Below are positions 43,107 through 51,944 of a DNA stretch of 64,000 nt, piece by piece; the stretch's first letter is position 1; each line of letters opens with the position of its first letter. The notes under the pieces are model-generated. The model did no database searches. It was not told the origin of the DNA and saw only the letters and a program-made list of their open reading frames with translations. Source of the stretch: Aquabacterium sp. (GTDB taxonomy: Bacteria > Pseudomonadota > Gammaproteobacteria > Burkholderiales > Burkholderiaceae_C); assembly GCF_016195855.1 (NCBI RefSeq), contig NZ_JACPYU010000012.1, forward strand, positions 1 to 64,000, written 5' to 3'. The position numbers and the translations under genes are program-made.

Positions 43107-45049
43107 CACTGGCGCGTGATCCGGGGCTTGCTCAGCACGGCGCTGGCGGGGTTGTAGGCCGCGCTCGGTGCCTTGTAGTTGGCCAGATAGGCCGTCAGGG
43201 CATCGATGTCCTGCGCGCCACCCAGCGGGTTGGTGCCGCCCACCAGGACACCAAAACCATCACCACCCGTGGCCATGAAGTTGTTGACCGTCACGCGGTA
43301 GGTCTTGCTGGGGTTGAGCACCACCCCGCCCTGCACGATGAACTCGGTCGGGCCCGTGACCACCGGCGGGGCCACCGTCACATCCGTGGGCGTGTACGTC
43401 ACCTCGACGATGCGCGTGCCGCAGGTGCCTGCCGAGTTCCAGCTGTACTTCAACCCGTTGGAGATCTGCATGATGCGGTTGGCCGAGCCCTGGCCATTGC
43501 AGTTGGCAAACTGCTGCTCCAGCACATCCTTGAGTTGCTGGGCCGTCAGCGTCATCGTCACCAGGCTGTTGCCAAAAGGCTGGGTGGTGAAGGCGTCGCC
43601 GTAGGTCAGGTCATAGGGGTAGGTCCCCGCTGTGTTGACGAAGCCCGGGTTGCGCACACCGCCTGCGTTCATGAAGGCCATCACGGCCCCACCCAGCGTG
43701 GCCGGTTGTGTGGCCGCCAGTTGGGCATCGGCGATCAGATCGCCTGCTTCCATTTCACCGGCGGCGTTGGCCGCGTTGGTCATCGGTGCCGTGATGGTGG
43801 CGATGACCGCATTGGCCAGCGGGGACACGGCGGCCTTGTAGGCGGCCACCACGTTCTTGACCTCGGGGTTGGCGGTGATGGCGGCGGTGATGGCCGCATC
43901 CGTGCGGTCCACCAGCACGTTGTGCGGGCTCACGGCCACGATGTCACGCGTGCCCGGGTCAATGCTCACGTCCACTTCCGTCAGCACGCGGCCAAAGGCG
44001 CTGGAGCTGGTCACCGGGATCAGGCGGCCCAGCTTGTTGGGCATGCCCGTGGGGCGCACCGTCGTCACGGCATTGGCCAGCGTCGTGCCACGCACATCAA
44101 TGGTGTTGGCCGAGCAGTTGTAGGCTGCGTGCGTGTGGCCGCTGATGACCAGGTCCACCGCGTTGTCCAGGCGCTTGACGATGGCGCGGATGTCGGAGTC
44201 GCTGCCATTGGTGTTGAGCAGGTCACCCGTGCAACCATTGATGTCGCTGGTGGTGGGCTGGTTGGTGCTGCCCGTCACGACGTTCTGGAAGCCACCCTGG
44301 TGCACCAGCACCACGATGGCCTCGATGCCTTGGGCGCGCAGGCGGGGGACCAGGGCATTGACCGTGTCGGCTTCGTCCTGAAAGCTCAGGCCGGCCACGC
44401 CGGTGGGCGTCACGATGCCGGGCGTGCCTTTGAGCGTCATGCCGATGAAGGCCACCTTCACACCGTTGAAGGTCTTGATGCCATAGGCCGGCAGCAAGGT
44501 CTTGCCGGTGGCGGTGTCGAGCACATTGGCCGACAGCCACTTGAATTTGGCACCATCAAAGCTGCCGGGCACGGCCGAGCCAAAGCCCTTGCAGCTGTTG
44601 GGCTCCTGCACGCCAGCCGTGACCTTGCATCCGCCGTTTTGCAGGCGCTTGAGCTCATCCTTGCCCTTGTCGAACTCGTGGTTGCCGACGGCGTTGAACT
44701 CCACGCCGATCTTGTTGAGCGTTTCGACTGCGGGCTCATCGAAGAACAGGGCCGAGATCAGCGGCGTGGCACCGATGTAGTCGCCGGCGCCCACCACCAC
44801 ATTCAACGGGTTGGCGGCCTTCATGCGGGCCACGTAGGCCGCCATGTACTCGGCACCCCCCACAGCAGGGCGGCTGGCCGTGGGGACCAGCGTGTTGACC
44901 CCGAAGGTGCCCGGGGACTCCAGGTTGCCGTGGTAATCGTTGAAGCCGATGATCTTGACGGTGAAGGCCGCCTTAGGAGGCGTGGTCTGGGCAAAGACGC
45001 CGCCAGAGAAGGCCAGCGCCAGGCTGAGGCACAGGGTGCGGATGATCAT
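43106..45049 (-). CDS. Exported 5'-nucleotidase-family metallophosphoesterase
   Basis: 647 residues with a signal peptide (cleavage near VFA|QTT). N-terminal two-metal phosphatase domain: IGFNDYHGNLE, VVGAGDYIGATP, AVGNHEFDKGKDEL, and DLVISGHTHAAYNC. C-terminal substrate-binding domain with MAFMNAGGVRN and YGDAFTTQPFGN. It releases phosphate and nucleosides from extracellular nucleotides, like UshA/NadN. The stop codon shares a base with the start of the His-rich protein gene, which implies joint production. Confidence 0.95.
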   Translation of the reverse strand: MIIRTLCLSLALAFSGGVFAQTTPPKAAFTVKIIGFNDYHGNLESPGTFGVNTLVPTASRPAVGGAEYMAAYVARMKAANPLNVVVGAGDYIGATPLISALFFDEPAVETLNKIGVEFNAVGNHEFDKGKDELKRLQNGGCKVTAGVQEPNSCKGFGSAVPGSFDGAKFKWLSANVLDTATGKTLLPAYGIKTFNGVKVAFIGMTLKGTPGIVTPTGVAGLSFQDEADTVNALVPRLRAQGIEAIVVLVHQGGFQNVVTGSTNQPTTSDINGCTGDLLNTNGSDSDIRAIVKRLDNAVDLVISGHTHAAYNCSANTIDVRGTTLANAVTTVRPTGMPNKLGRLIPVTSSSAFGRVLTEVDVSIDPGTRDIVAVSPHNVLVDRTDAAITAAITANPEVKNVVAAYKAAVSPLANAVIATITAPMTNAANAAGEMEAGDLIADAQLAATQPATLGGAVMAFMNAGGVRNPGFVNTAGTYPYDLTYGDAFTTQPFGNSLVTMTLTAQQLKDVLEQQFANCNGQGSANRIMQISNGLKYSWNSAGTCGTRIVEVTYTPTDVTVAPPVVTGPTEFIVQGGVVLNPSKTYRVTVNNFMATGGDGFGVLVGGTNPLGGAQDIDALTAYLANYKAPSAAYNPASAVLSKPRITRQ

Positions 45050-45087
45050 GTTGGGGTCTCCCGTTAGCGGATGGGCAGCAAAGTGGA

Positions 45088-45702
45088 TCAGCGCGAAGCG
45101 CCGCGACGCGACACCAGCCAGGTCGCGCCCAGGGCCGCGAACACGAGGGCCAGCGACGAAGGCTCGGGCACGGCGCTCACGCTGAGCTTGACGGCGCCCG
45201 CCGTGGCATTGAGCGGGCTGAGCCCACCTTGGCCGTCGTCCAGCATCAGGGACTGGGCCAGTGCACCGGTGATGCTGTAGGTGCCCGCCCCCAGGGTGAA
45301 GACCCCGCGGCTGAAAGCGTTGCTGAGCAAGGCGGCGTCGTAGTCATAACCCACATCGGGGGCGCTGCCATACACCTGCACCGGCACGCTGCTGGTGGCG
45401 CCCAGCAGGTGGCCGTTGCTGAACACGTTGAAGGTGTCACCGGCCATGCTGGCATCCACCACGGTCAACTGCCCCACGAAGCCGGCGGCGATGGTGAAGC
45501 TGAAATCCAGCGGCGTACCAAACCCGGCCGCGTTGCTGTCGGCGTTGTCGATCCACTCCGTCCCCATGGAGATGGCCGAGAAGTTGTCGACACCAAAGGC
45601 CTGCCACTGCGCATCGGCAGCGAGGTTGAGGGTCGTGGCCTGCGCGGCCAGGGACGATGCGGCCAGGACGGCGGCCAGCAGGGCGGGTTGGAAGGACGAC
45701 AT
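45088..45702 (-). CDS. PEP-CTERM sorted exported protein
   Basis: 204 residues from the ATG at 45702; an earlier ATG (45735) adds eleven. Signal peptide ending near AAQA|TTLN. The middle is a beta-rich domain with no family I recognise (NFSAISMGTEWIDNADS). The C-terminus has the PEP-CTERM signal: VPEPSSLALVF, hydrophobic helix, then SRRGASR. Such proteins are processed by an exosortase and displayed on the cell surface or in the exopolysaccharide. No exosortase is in the window. It follows 38 bp upstream of the 5'-nucleotidase gene on the same strand. Confidence 0.88.
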   Translation of the reverse strand: MSSFQPALLAAVLAASSLAAQATTLNLAADAQWQAFGVDNFSAISMGTEWIDNADSNAAGFGTPLDFSFTIAAGFVGQLTVVDASMAGDTFNVFSNGHLLGATSSVPVQVYGSAPDVGYDYDAALLSNAFSRGVFTLGAGTYSITGALAQSLMLDDGQGGLSPLNATAGAVKLSVSAVPEPSSLALVFAALGATWLVSRRGASR

Positions 45703-45812
45703 GACACGCTCCAGATTGAAAGGCTTGGAGCGCATCAGAACAAAGCGTCATGACGCGGCGATGGCCTGCGCATGATCCGATGGGCATCGGGCCTGATGGC
45801 CCGGAGCGGGCT

Positions 45813-46463
45813 TCAGGCCACGAGCAGATGCTGCAGCGTGGTCGCCAGGTGTTCGGTGGGTGGGCGTTTGAAACCGGTGCGTGCAAAGCGCTGCAAGCGC
45901 CCCAGCAAGAAGCTGGTGGCCAGCGATGCGCCGACCTGCGCGTCCACCGTGGGTGACATCGAGCCACGCGCGTCCGCCAAAGCCCGGTAGCTTTGCCGCA
46001 GCAGCGACTCCAGCCGGTCAAGGAACTGGTTCATGCGGGCCGACAGGCGCTCATGCTCGAACACCAGCACGTCGCCCACGATCACCCGCGTCATGCCGGG
46101 GTTCTTCTCGGCAAATTGCAGCACCATGGACAGGATGCGCTGGATCTGCACGGCCGGGTCTGCCTCACGCTCGGCAATCTGGTTGGCCAGGGTGAAGATG
46201 GACTGCTCGATGAACTCGATCAGCGCCTCGAACATCTGCGCCTTGCTGGCAAAGTGCCGGTACAAGGCAGCTTCGCTCACCGACAGGCGCGCTGCCAGGG
46301 CCGCCGTGGTGATGCGGTCGGCATCGGGTTGCTCCAGCATGGTGGCCAGTGCATGCAGGATCTGCACGCGCCGCTCGCCCGGCTTGGGGCGCTTGCGCAC
46401 GGGGGCCGCAGGCGCACCGTCTGGTGCGTCCTTGTCCGGATCATCGAGCCCCTGTGGTGCCAT
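45813..46463 (-). CDS. slmA: Nucleoid occlusion factor SlmA (TetR family)
   Basis: Binds DNA across the nucleoid and blocks FtsZ ring assembly there. 216 residues from the ATG at 46463; longer frames run into the HAD gene. TetR HTH: GERRVQILHALATMLEQPDA, then ITTAALAARLSVSEAALYRH and FASKAQMFEALIEFIE, the typical SlmA N-terminus, with a charged extension of about 30 residues before it. The start overlaps the HAD gene by 23 bp. The linkage to argB and the HAD gene supports the assignment. Confidence 0.92.
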   Translation of the reverse strand: MAPQGLDDPDKDAPDGAPAAPVRKRPKPGERRVQILHALATMLEQPDADRITTAALAARLSVSEAALYRHFASKAQMFEALIEFIEQSIFTLANQIAEREADPAVQIQRILSMVLQFAEKNPGMTRVIVGDVLVFEHERLSARMNQFLDRLESLLRQSYRALADARGSMSPTVDAQVGASLATSFLLGRLQRFARTGFKRPPTEHLATTLQHLLVA

Positions 46464-47166
46464 GTGGTCTCCAAGCGTGCAGTGCCCTGAGCTTTTTGAT
46501 TCTGACACACACCCCAACGGGCTTGCCATGCAAGCGAATGCCCACTTCGGGGCCGTGTTGGTTATGGCGCAAATAGTGTTGCATCCAGACCGTGCTCAGC
46601 CCCACCTTGCGGGCGCTCTTGAGGTTGGCCACCGTGTCTTCAACCAGGATGCAGCGTGAAGCGGGCAGCTTGTAGCGCGCCATCACGATACGCAGCATGC
46701 GGGCGTCCGGCTTGGGGCGCAGGTCACCAAAGACCCGCATGCCCTCGATGGCGATGACCCCCTCGAAGCACGAGGCCAGGTCCAGCGCGGTCAGCACGCG
46801 CTTGGCATACTCGGCAGGGGCATTGGTCAGCAGGAACTTGCGGCCCGGCAAGCTGCGCAGCGCGGCGCGATCAGCCGCTGGCATGTGCAACTGCGCCTCC
46901 AGCCCCGGCAGCACGTGGGTCTGGGCCAGGAAGTGCGCGGCCCGGATGCCATGGTGGCGCTCCAGACCCAGCAAGGTGGCGCCATAACGTCGCCAGTAAT
47001 GGATACGCAGGCGATCGGCCTCGTCACGCGGCAAGCCCAGTTGCTGCTCGATGTAATCGGTCATCGAGCCATTGAGCCGCCAGAACACCGCACGGCTGGC
47101 GTCGTGCAAGGTGTTATCCAGATCAAATAACCAGATGGGGGAGCCCGAAGACATGAGGCGCGGCAT
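46441..47166 (-). CDS. HAD-family pyrimidine 5'-nucleotidase-like phosphatase
   Basis: 241 residues from the ATG at 47166; a second ATG at 47154 is possible. HAD motifs: I, WLFDLDNTLHDAS (nucleophile Asp); II, FLLTNAPAEYAKR; III, KPDARML; IV, CILVEDTVANLKSARKVG. The family (SDT1/PyrF-linked pyrimidine 5'-nucleotidases) dephosphorylates pyrimidine nucleotides. It overlaps slmA by 23 bp and lies 110 bp after argB; all three are read in the same direction. Confidence 0.9.
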   Translation of the reverse strand: MPRLMSSGSPIWLFDLDNTLHDASRAVFWRLNGSMTDYIEQQLGLPRDEADRLRIHYWRRYGATLLGLERHHGIRAAHFLAQTHVLPGLEAQLHMPAADRAALRSLPGRKFLLTNAPAEYAKRVLTALDLASCFEGVIAIEGMRVFGDLRPKPDARMLRIVMARYKLPASRCILVEDTVANLKSARKVGLSTVWMQHYLRHNQHGPEVGIRLHGKPVGVCVRIKKLRALHAWRPHGTTGAR

Positions 47167-47276
47167 TCGTTAGCGGCGAGCAGGGGGGACGGCCGGCCGC
47201 CGGGCCGCCCCAAGGCCGGCGCCTCCCCCTTGGGGGGCTGCGAAGGCGCGAAGCGACGAGCTGGGGGGCCTAAGTC

Positions 47277-48194
47277 TTAATGACTGCGGATCATCGTGCC
47301 GTAAGCCTGCTCGGTCAGGATCTCCAGCAACATGGCGTGCGGCACGCGGCCGTCCACGATGTGCACGGCGTTGACCCCACTCTTGGCGGCATCCAGCGCG
47401 CCAGCAATCTTGGGCAGCATGCCACCCGAGATCGTGCCGTCGGCCACCAGCTCGTCGATGCGGCGCGCGGTCAGGTCGGTCAGCAGATTGCCTTCCTTGT
47501 CCAGCACACCCTTGATGTTGGTCAGCAGCATGAGCTTCTCGGCCTTGAGGATCTCGGCCAGCTTGGAGGCGACCAGATCGGCGTTGATGTTGTAGCTCTC
47601 GTTGTGCTCGCCAAAACCGATGGGGCTGATGACCGGGATGAACTGGTCGTCCTGCAGGGCCTTGACGACGCTGGGGTCGATGGCCTCGATCTCGCCGACC
47701 GAGCCCACATCGTGCTCCTTGGTCGGGTCCTCCAGATCGATCAGCTTGAGCTTGCGCGCGCGGATCATGCCGCCGTCGCGCCCCGTCAGGCCCACGGCCT
47801 TGCCGCCTGCGGCATTGATCAGGCCCACGATGTCTTGCTGCACTTCGCCGGCCAGCACCCACTCGACCACTTCCATGGTTTCGTCGTCGGTGACGCGCAT
47901 GCCCTGGATGAACTGGCCCTTCTTGCCGATCTTGTTGAGCGCGGCGTCGATCTGCGGCCCACCGCCGTGCACCACCACCGGGTTGAGGCCCACCAGCTTG
48001 AGCAGCACCACGTCTTCGGCGAAGTCGGCCTGCAGCTCCGGATCGGTCATGGCGTTGCCGCCGTACTTGATGACGATGGTCTTGCCGTGGAACTTGCGGA
48101 TGTAGGGCAGCGCCTGGGCCAGGATCTCGGCCTTGTCACGCGGGGCGATGCTGGCAACGGAGTCGGATTGCGGCAGGTGGGTAGGGGCGGTCAT
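47277..48194 (-). CDS. argB: Acetylglutamate kinase
   Basis: Second step of arginine synthesis: ATP-dependent phosphorylation of N-acetylglutamate. 305 residues from the ATG at 48194 (a TTG at 48200 is in frame). Motifs [55 protein letters not shown], and the C-terminal [20 protein letters not shown]. The long N-terminal stretch (about 30 residues) resembles arginine-feedback-regulated hexameric enzymes. Confidence 0.97.
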   Translation of the reverse strand: MTAPTHLPQSDSVASIAPRDKAEILAQALPYIRKFHGKTIVIKYGGNAMTDPELQADFAEDVVLLKLVGLNPVVVHGGGPQIDAALNKIGKKGQFIQGMRVTDDETMEVVEWVLAGEVQQDIVGLINAAGGKAVGLTGRDGGMIRARKLKLIDLEDPTKEHDVGSVGEIEAIDPSVVKALQDDQFIPVISPIGFGEHNESYNINADLVASKLAEILKAEKLMLLTNIKGVLDKEGNLLTDLTARRIDELVADGTISGGMLPKIAGALDAAKSGVNAVHIVDGRVPHAMLLEILTEQAYGTMIRSH

Positions 48195-48251
48195 GGACAA
48201 CTCGGAGCGATGGACGGGACAGGCATTTTAAGAGCCATCGAAAGGCACAAG

Positions 48252-48290
48252 AAAAAAGCCACACGCGGAGCCGAGGCCCCACGTGTGGCT
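48252..48290 (-). terminator. Intrinsic terminator after the second PEP-CTERM gene
   Basis: On the minus strand AGCCACACGTGG and CCGCGTGTGGCT form a long stem with a GC-rich loop, ending in T6 (48257-48252). It lies about 38 bp after the stop codon of the PEP-CTERM gene and upstream of argB. Confidence 0.85.
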
Positions 48291-48327
48291 GGCAGCCCTG
48301 TCAGCGAGACAGGTGCCGCGAGTCGAA

Positions 48328-48984
48328 TCAACCCTGACGACGGCGACGAGTGACGCCGGACACGCCCAGGCCAATCAGGCCGGTGAAGACCAGCGCCCAG
48401 GTGGTGGGCTCAGGAACAGGCACGGGCGTCGTGGCGGTGAAGGTCAAGGTACCCACGTTCTGGGTCGGGATGGGGATGGTGATGCCCAAGGTCTTGGTCA
48501 CGGTGCCCAGACCTGCGCTGCTCAAAGCGAAAGCGCCGGACACGGAGCCACCCGTGGTCAAGGTCGAGAAAGCAGGCGTCAAGGGCGACACCGAGAACAC
48601 GGTGACGTCATTGAAGTCGAACGTGGTGGTGCCATTGACGAAGTGGATGTCACCCACCACAGACGAAGTGGTGTTGTTGTAAACCAGACCGTCAAAGGTC
48701 ATGGCACCGTTACCGGCGATGGTAAAGGTCAGCGCGGCAGTGGGAGCCCAGTTCAGCTGGGTGCCACCGGCAGCCAGATCGGAGGTCGCGGCGCTGAAGG
48801 TGTTGTTCGCGTAAGTGCCCGAACCCGAGGCGCTGATCGTCACACCGAAGAAGCTGAACGAATCGGTCAGGGCCGGCAGAAAGGCCACATCAGCGGTGGT
48901 GGTGGCCGAGGCAACCGAAGAGGCAGCAACCAGACTGGTAGCCAGCGCCACAGAGGTCAAGGTGCGGAAAATTGCTTTGGACAT
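48328..48984 (-). CDS. PEP-CTERM sorted exported protein, Thr/Ser/Ala-rich
   Basis: 218 residues. Signal peptide ending near ASA|TTTADV. The mature part is low in charge and rich in Thr, Ser, Ala and Gly (TFTIAGNGAMTFDGLVYNNT), like the FxDxA-type secreted proteins of Burkholderiales. The C-terminus is VPVPEPTTWALVFTGLIGLG followed by TRRRRQG, a full PEP-CTERM signal. The function of the mature domain is unknown. It has its own terminator and an AT-richer promoter region of about 238 bp up to the cusF-like gene. Confidence 0.88.
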   Translation of the reverse strand: MSKAIFRTLTSVALATSLVAASSVASATTTADVAFLPALTDSFSFFGVTISASGSGTYANNTFSAATSDLAAGGTQLNWAPTAALTFTIAGNGAMTFDGLVYNNTTSSVVGDIHFVNGTTTFDFNDVTVFSVSPLTPAFSTLTTGGSVSGAFALSSAGLGTVTKTLGITIPIPTQNVGTLTFTATTPVPVPEPTTWALVFTGLIGLGVSGVTRRRRQG

Positions 48985-49222
48985 GCTTGCTCCCGAATAA
49001 AGTGTGAAGCCTTCACGGAAAAACCGGGCAGGCCCTGATTAAATGAGGTTTGGGGCATGGTATGGGAACTCGCAGGATTCACCTACTGTAATGAATTGAA
49101 AACCCACCATTTGAGGGGGTTAGTGATCACTTGCGTTCGCGCCCTCGCCTCCAGGGTCAACCTGCCGCACCGCTGTCCCGTTGAAGGTAGCAACAAGGGC
49201 TCATCCCTTGAAGGAGCATGAC

Positions 49223-49516
49223 GTGAAACTGAACTTTGCCCGCCCCCTCGCTGGCCTGATGCTGGGACTTGGTGTGGCGTTGACCGCCGCCGCCCAGCCG
49301 GTCGATGGTGAAGTCATGCGGATCGACCAGGAAGCCGGCAAGGTCACACTCAAGCACGGCGAAATCAAGAACCTGGACATCCCCGCCATGCAGATGGCCT
49401 TCCGGGTGGCCAACCCCAGTTGGCTCAAGACCTTGCAAGTGCACGACAAGGTCCGCTTTTCTGCGGACAAGGTGGGCGGCCAGTTCACCATCACCGCCAT
49501 CGAAGTGCGCAAGTAA
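49223..49516 (+). CDS. CusF-like exported copper-binding protein
   Basis: 97 residues from the GTG at 49223, chosen for its AAGGAG ribosome site (49210-49215) and signal peptide (cleavage near ALTAAA|QPV). The mature domain GEVMRIDQEAGKVTLKHGEI, then IPAMQMAFRVANP, aligns with the CusF/CusB-tail fold: the His and the two Met copper ligands are kept, but the Trp of CusF that caps the site reads Ile. It may bind Cu(I) in a changed way. No cus efflux genes are adjacent. Confidence 0.87.
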   Translation: MKLNFARPLAGLMLGLGVALTAAAQPVDGEVMRIDQEAGKVTLKHGEIKNLDIPAMQMAFRVANPSWLKTLQVHDKVRFSADKVGGQFTITAIEVRK

Positions 49517-49523
49517 ACAGCGC

Positions 49524-49562
49524 AAAAAAAAACAGGCCCCAACGGCGACCGTTGGGGCCTGT
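49524..49562 (-). terminator. Strong hairpin terminator (minus orientation, possibly bidirectional)
   Basis: A perfect stem of 14 bp (ACAGGCCCCAACGG with CCGTTGGGGCCTGT, CGA loop) is followed by a T-run of about nine on the minus strand. It begins 15 bp after the cusF-like stop. The next minus-strand gene, yqaA-type, ends 199 bp away, so it may end that transcript and the convergent cusF transcript. Confidence 0.75.
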
Positions 49563-49672
49563 CTCGCTGCATTAGTCCTCCCTGGACGTGGTTCTGTGGA
49601 CAGCGCTCTGGCTGCACTTTTTGTGTTGGCTTGCGCCTTTGGTGTGCAGTTGTACCGAGTCTAGTGTCCGAA

Positions 49673-49772
49673 CATGTCAAATCTGACATGGATACCTCGG
49701 AAGTGGTTACAAGATGCAATCCCATGTTCATGTGACCACACCCCATCCCATACCGTGAAATCAGGTCACATG
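49673..49772. repeat. Inverted repeats between cusF-like and YqaA-type genes
   Basis: CATGTCA (49673-49679), AATC, TGACATG (49684-49690) is a perfect 7-bp dyad. CATGTGACC (49729-49737) pairs perfectly with GGTCACATG (49764-49772), the latter overlapping the 3' end of the YqaA-type gene. Both share CATGT..A half-sites. No T-run follows the second hairpin, so it is not an obvious terminator. The rest of 49563-49760 shows no gene. Confidence 0.7.
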
Positions 49773-50276
49773 GATGAGCACGGCCGTCATGCTCAGGTAG
49801 CGCAGAAACTTGCCAATGCCCATGTAAAACAGGCAGGGCCAGAACGGCAAGCGCAACCACCCCGCCACCGCGCACAGGGGGTCACCCACGACAGGCAGCC
49901 AGGACAGCAGGCACGCTGGCGCGCCGTAGCGTTGCAACCACTTCAGGGCGCGGTGATTGGCCGGTTTGTCGTGACCGGGTTGCAGATCAGGCTCATGGCC
50001 CGCCTCGTGCCGAACGCGATCGGCCGCCTGCCGGGCGCCCAAGCCCATCCACCAGGTCAGCCCTCCGCCCAGGGTGTTGCCCACTGTGGCCACCAGGATG
50101 GCAGGCCAGAACAACTCCGGCTGGAGTTTGACCAGGCCAAACACAGCCGGCTCCGAGCCCATCGGCAACAAGGTCGCCGAAACAAAGGCAATCACGAATA
50201 TCGCACCCAGCCCGACCTCCGGGACAGCCAGCCAGTGCAGCAAAGCGGAAACCCCCGCCATCAATGCATCTTCCAT
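49761..50276 (-). CDS. YqaA-type SNARE-associated (DedA-like) membrane protein
   Basis: 171 residues from the ATG at 50276 (MEDALMAGV); longer reading to 50339 is unlikely. About four helices, with the VTT/SNARE-assoc pattern: FVSATLLPMGSEPAVFGLVK, VGNTLGGGLTWWMGLGAR and LLSWLPVVGDPLCAVAGWLR. DedA-family proteins are linked to lipid flipping and membrane homeostasis; the YqaA branch has no defined role. It is 70 bp upstream of nothing related; the phytase-like gene lies behind it in the same direction. Confidence 0.88.
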   Translation of the reverse strand: MEDALMAGVSALLHWLAVPEVGLGAIFVIAFVSATLLPMGSEPAVFGLVKLQPELFWPAILVATVGNTLGGGLTWWMGLGARQAADRVRHEAGHEPDLQPGHDKPANHRALKWLQRYGAPACLLSWLPVVGDPLCAVAGWLRLPFWPCLFYMGIGKFLRYLSMTAVLIHVT

Positions 50277-50346
50277 GTGTGCATTGTGCGGGGGTTGCAG
50301 CCTCCCTCGTGCGCGGCCTGGCCACGCGCGTGCAGACAAGGCCGGG

Positions 50347-51807
50347 TCAGGCGCGGCGGCGAACCAGGCCGATCAAGCCCAGGCCCATCAGCGCCAAGAC
50401 ATAGCTCTCGGGCTCGGGTACGGCATTGATGGCCTGCATCTGCAACCCCCCACTCACGCCCTTGGCCAGCAGGTCCGCGTCGGTGAAGCGGAACATGTAG
50501 AACTTGTTGTCGCCGGCCACGCCGGGCACGAAGTCGTTGTCATTGGCCAGCAGCATGGTGTGGTACGTCACGCCACTTTCGACCAGGTCGTCGCCGAAGG
50601 TCAGGCCTTCAAGCTTGGCGGGGATCTGCGTGTCGGTGAAACCGGCTGCCTTGAGCATCGCCACGAAGTCCACCAGTTGCGTCTTGGCCAGCAGTTGCCC
50701 CTGCAGCGCGGCGTCCCCGCTGAGCCCGCTCACATCGGTGGCGCCGTTGAGCTCGATGGCCCACATCTGCTTGATGACGGCGCTGGAGCCATCGCCCAGG
50801 CCCTTGCCGTCACGCGGCAGGAAGGCCAGCGTGTGGTCGTTGATGGCCACGATGTCGCTGTTGTTGTAGCCCTTGGTGCCGATCTGGTTGCTGACCGCGT
50901 ATTCCTTGGTGTTGCCGGTGGCGATGTCGATTTCGACGATGCGGTTGGTCTTGCCGGCCGAGGTGTCACCGCCGTCTTGCAGCAGCGCGCTCTGCATGAT
51001 GCCGTAGAGCTTGTTGCCGTCCGGGCTGATGGCCAGGCCTTCCATGCCCTTGTTGGCGACGCGGCCCACGGTGTTGCCGCTGATCTCGTTGTTGCCGATG
51101 GCGCTCTGGTTGGTCACAGCCAGGTTGGTCGGCAGTGTGAACGAGCGGATGCGCTCACCGGTGCTGCGGTCGAACTGGTAGACGTAAGGGCCGTATTCAT
51201 CGGACACGAACACGCTCTTGCCGTCCTTGGAGACGCGGATGGATTCGGGGTCCAGGCGGGCATTGTTCGGGTTGCCGGAGCTGCCCGCCACAAAGCCATC
51301 GGAGCGGCCGGTGAAGTAGTACTTGCCATTGGCATTGAGCGTGGGCACGCCACTGGCCAGGCCAGCCGTGCTGCCATAGTTCAGGGGGGTGCTGCTCCAC
51401 AGCAAGGTGGTGCTCTGCAGTGTTGGGGTGACGGTGTAAGGCAAGGTGCCAGCCGGCACGGCCGACGGGGTCGCCGTCACGTTCATGCTGACCGTGTTGA
51501 AGCGGGCGATGTAGGAGGTGGTGTTGTCCACCGCCGCGCCACCGGCGTAGGCCATGGCGTTGGGGCCGCGGTCGGGCAAGGCCAGGAAGGTGTTGCCCCC
51601 GGCCCAGGCCAGGCCGGAGCCCATGCCACCCAGGACGTTGGCGGCCACGCCGCTTTCCAGCGTGCCCGTCAGGCCCGACAGGTCGCTGCTGCCGCCCAAT
51701 GAGCCGATACCGATCAACTCGAAAGCGGCATGGGCAGAACCCATGGCCGAGCTCAGAACAAACACACTGGCCAGACGGGCGGCCACGGGGCTCAGGACGA
51801 AACGCAT
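50347..51807 (-). CDS. Phytase-like esterase-domain protein with PEP-CTERM tail
   Basis: 486 residues with a signal peptide ending near SAHA|AFEL. The mature part matches the esterase-like activity of phytase family (PF13449-type beta-propeller): GLAWAGGNTFLALPDRGPNA, ARLDPESIRVSKDGKSVFVS, DEYGPYVYQFDRSTG, and NKGMEGLAISPDGNKLYG. It ends VPEPESYVLALMGLGLIGLV followed by RRRA, a PEP-CTERM sorting signal, so it should be surface-displayed. A phosphate-ester hydrolase role is by family only. It is 70 bp before the YqaA-type gene. Confidence 0.9.
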   Translation of the reverse strand: MRFVLSPVAARLASVFVLSSAMGSAHAAFELIGIGSLGGSSDLSGLTGTLESGVAANVLGGMGSGLAWAGGNTFLALPDRGPNAMAYAGGAAVDNTTSYIARFNTVSMNVTATPSAVPAGTLPYTVTPTLQSTTLLWSSTPLNYGSTAGLASGVPTLNANGKYYFTGRSDGFVAGSSGNPNNARLDPESIRVSKDGKSVFVSDEYGPYVYQFDRSTGERIRSFTLPTNLAVTNQSAIGNNEISGNTVGRVANKGMEGLAISPDGNKLYGIMQSALLQDGGDTSAGKTNRIVEIDIATGNTKEYAVSNQIGTKGYNNSDIVAINDHTLAFLPRDGKGLGDGSSAVIKQMWAIELNGATDVSGLSGDAALQGQLLAKTQLVDFVAMLKAAGFTDTQIPAKLEGLTFGDDLVESGVTYHTMLLANDNDFVPGVAGDNKFYMFRFTDADLLAKGVSGGLQMQAINAVPEPESYVLALMGLGLIGLVRRRA

Positions 51808-51891
51808 GGGGACTTCTCCAACAAGGGGTTACAACGCTGCGCGGCAGCATGCCCGCGCTTCATGACAATCCCTTGAAAACCCCACGCGCAC

Positions 51892-51916
51892 AAAAAAGCC
51901 GGGACATGCCCGGCTT
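51892..51916 (-). terminator. Intrinsic terminator after ompW
   Basis: On the minus strand AAGCCGGG and CCCGGCTT form a stem around CATGT-type loop bases and end in T6. It is about 28 bp after the ompW stop codon. Confidence 0.88.
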
Positions 51917-51944
51917 GGCGATGACAGGGCTTGCGCCCGGTGCA

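Noticed and set aside
42617..45067. 816-codon open frame on plus over the 5'-nucleotidase
   Set aside because: Antisense artefact of high GC; His/Gly/Arg-rich with no domain.
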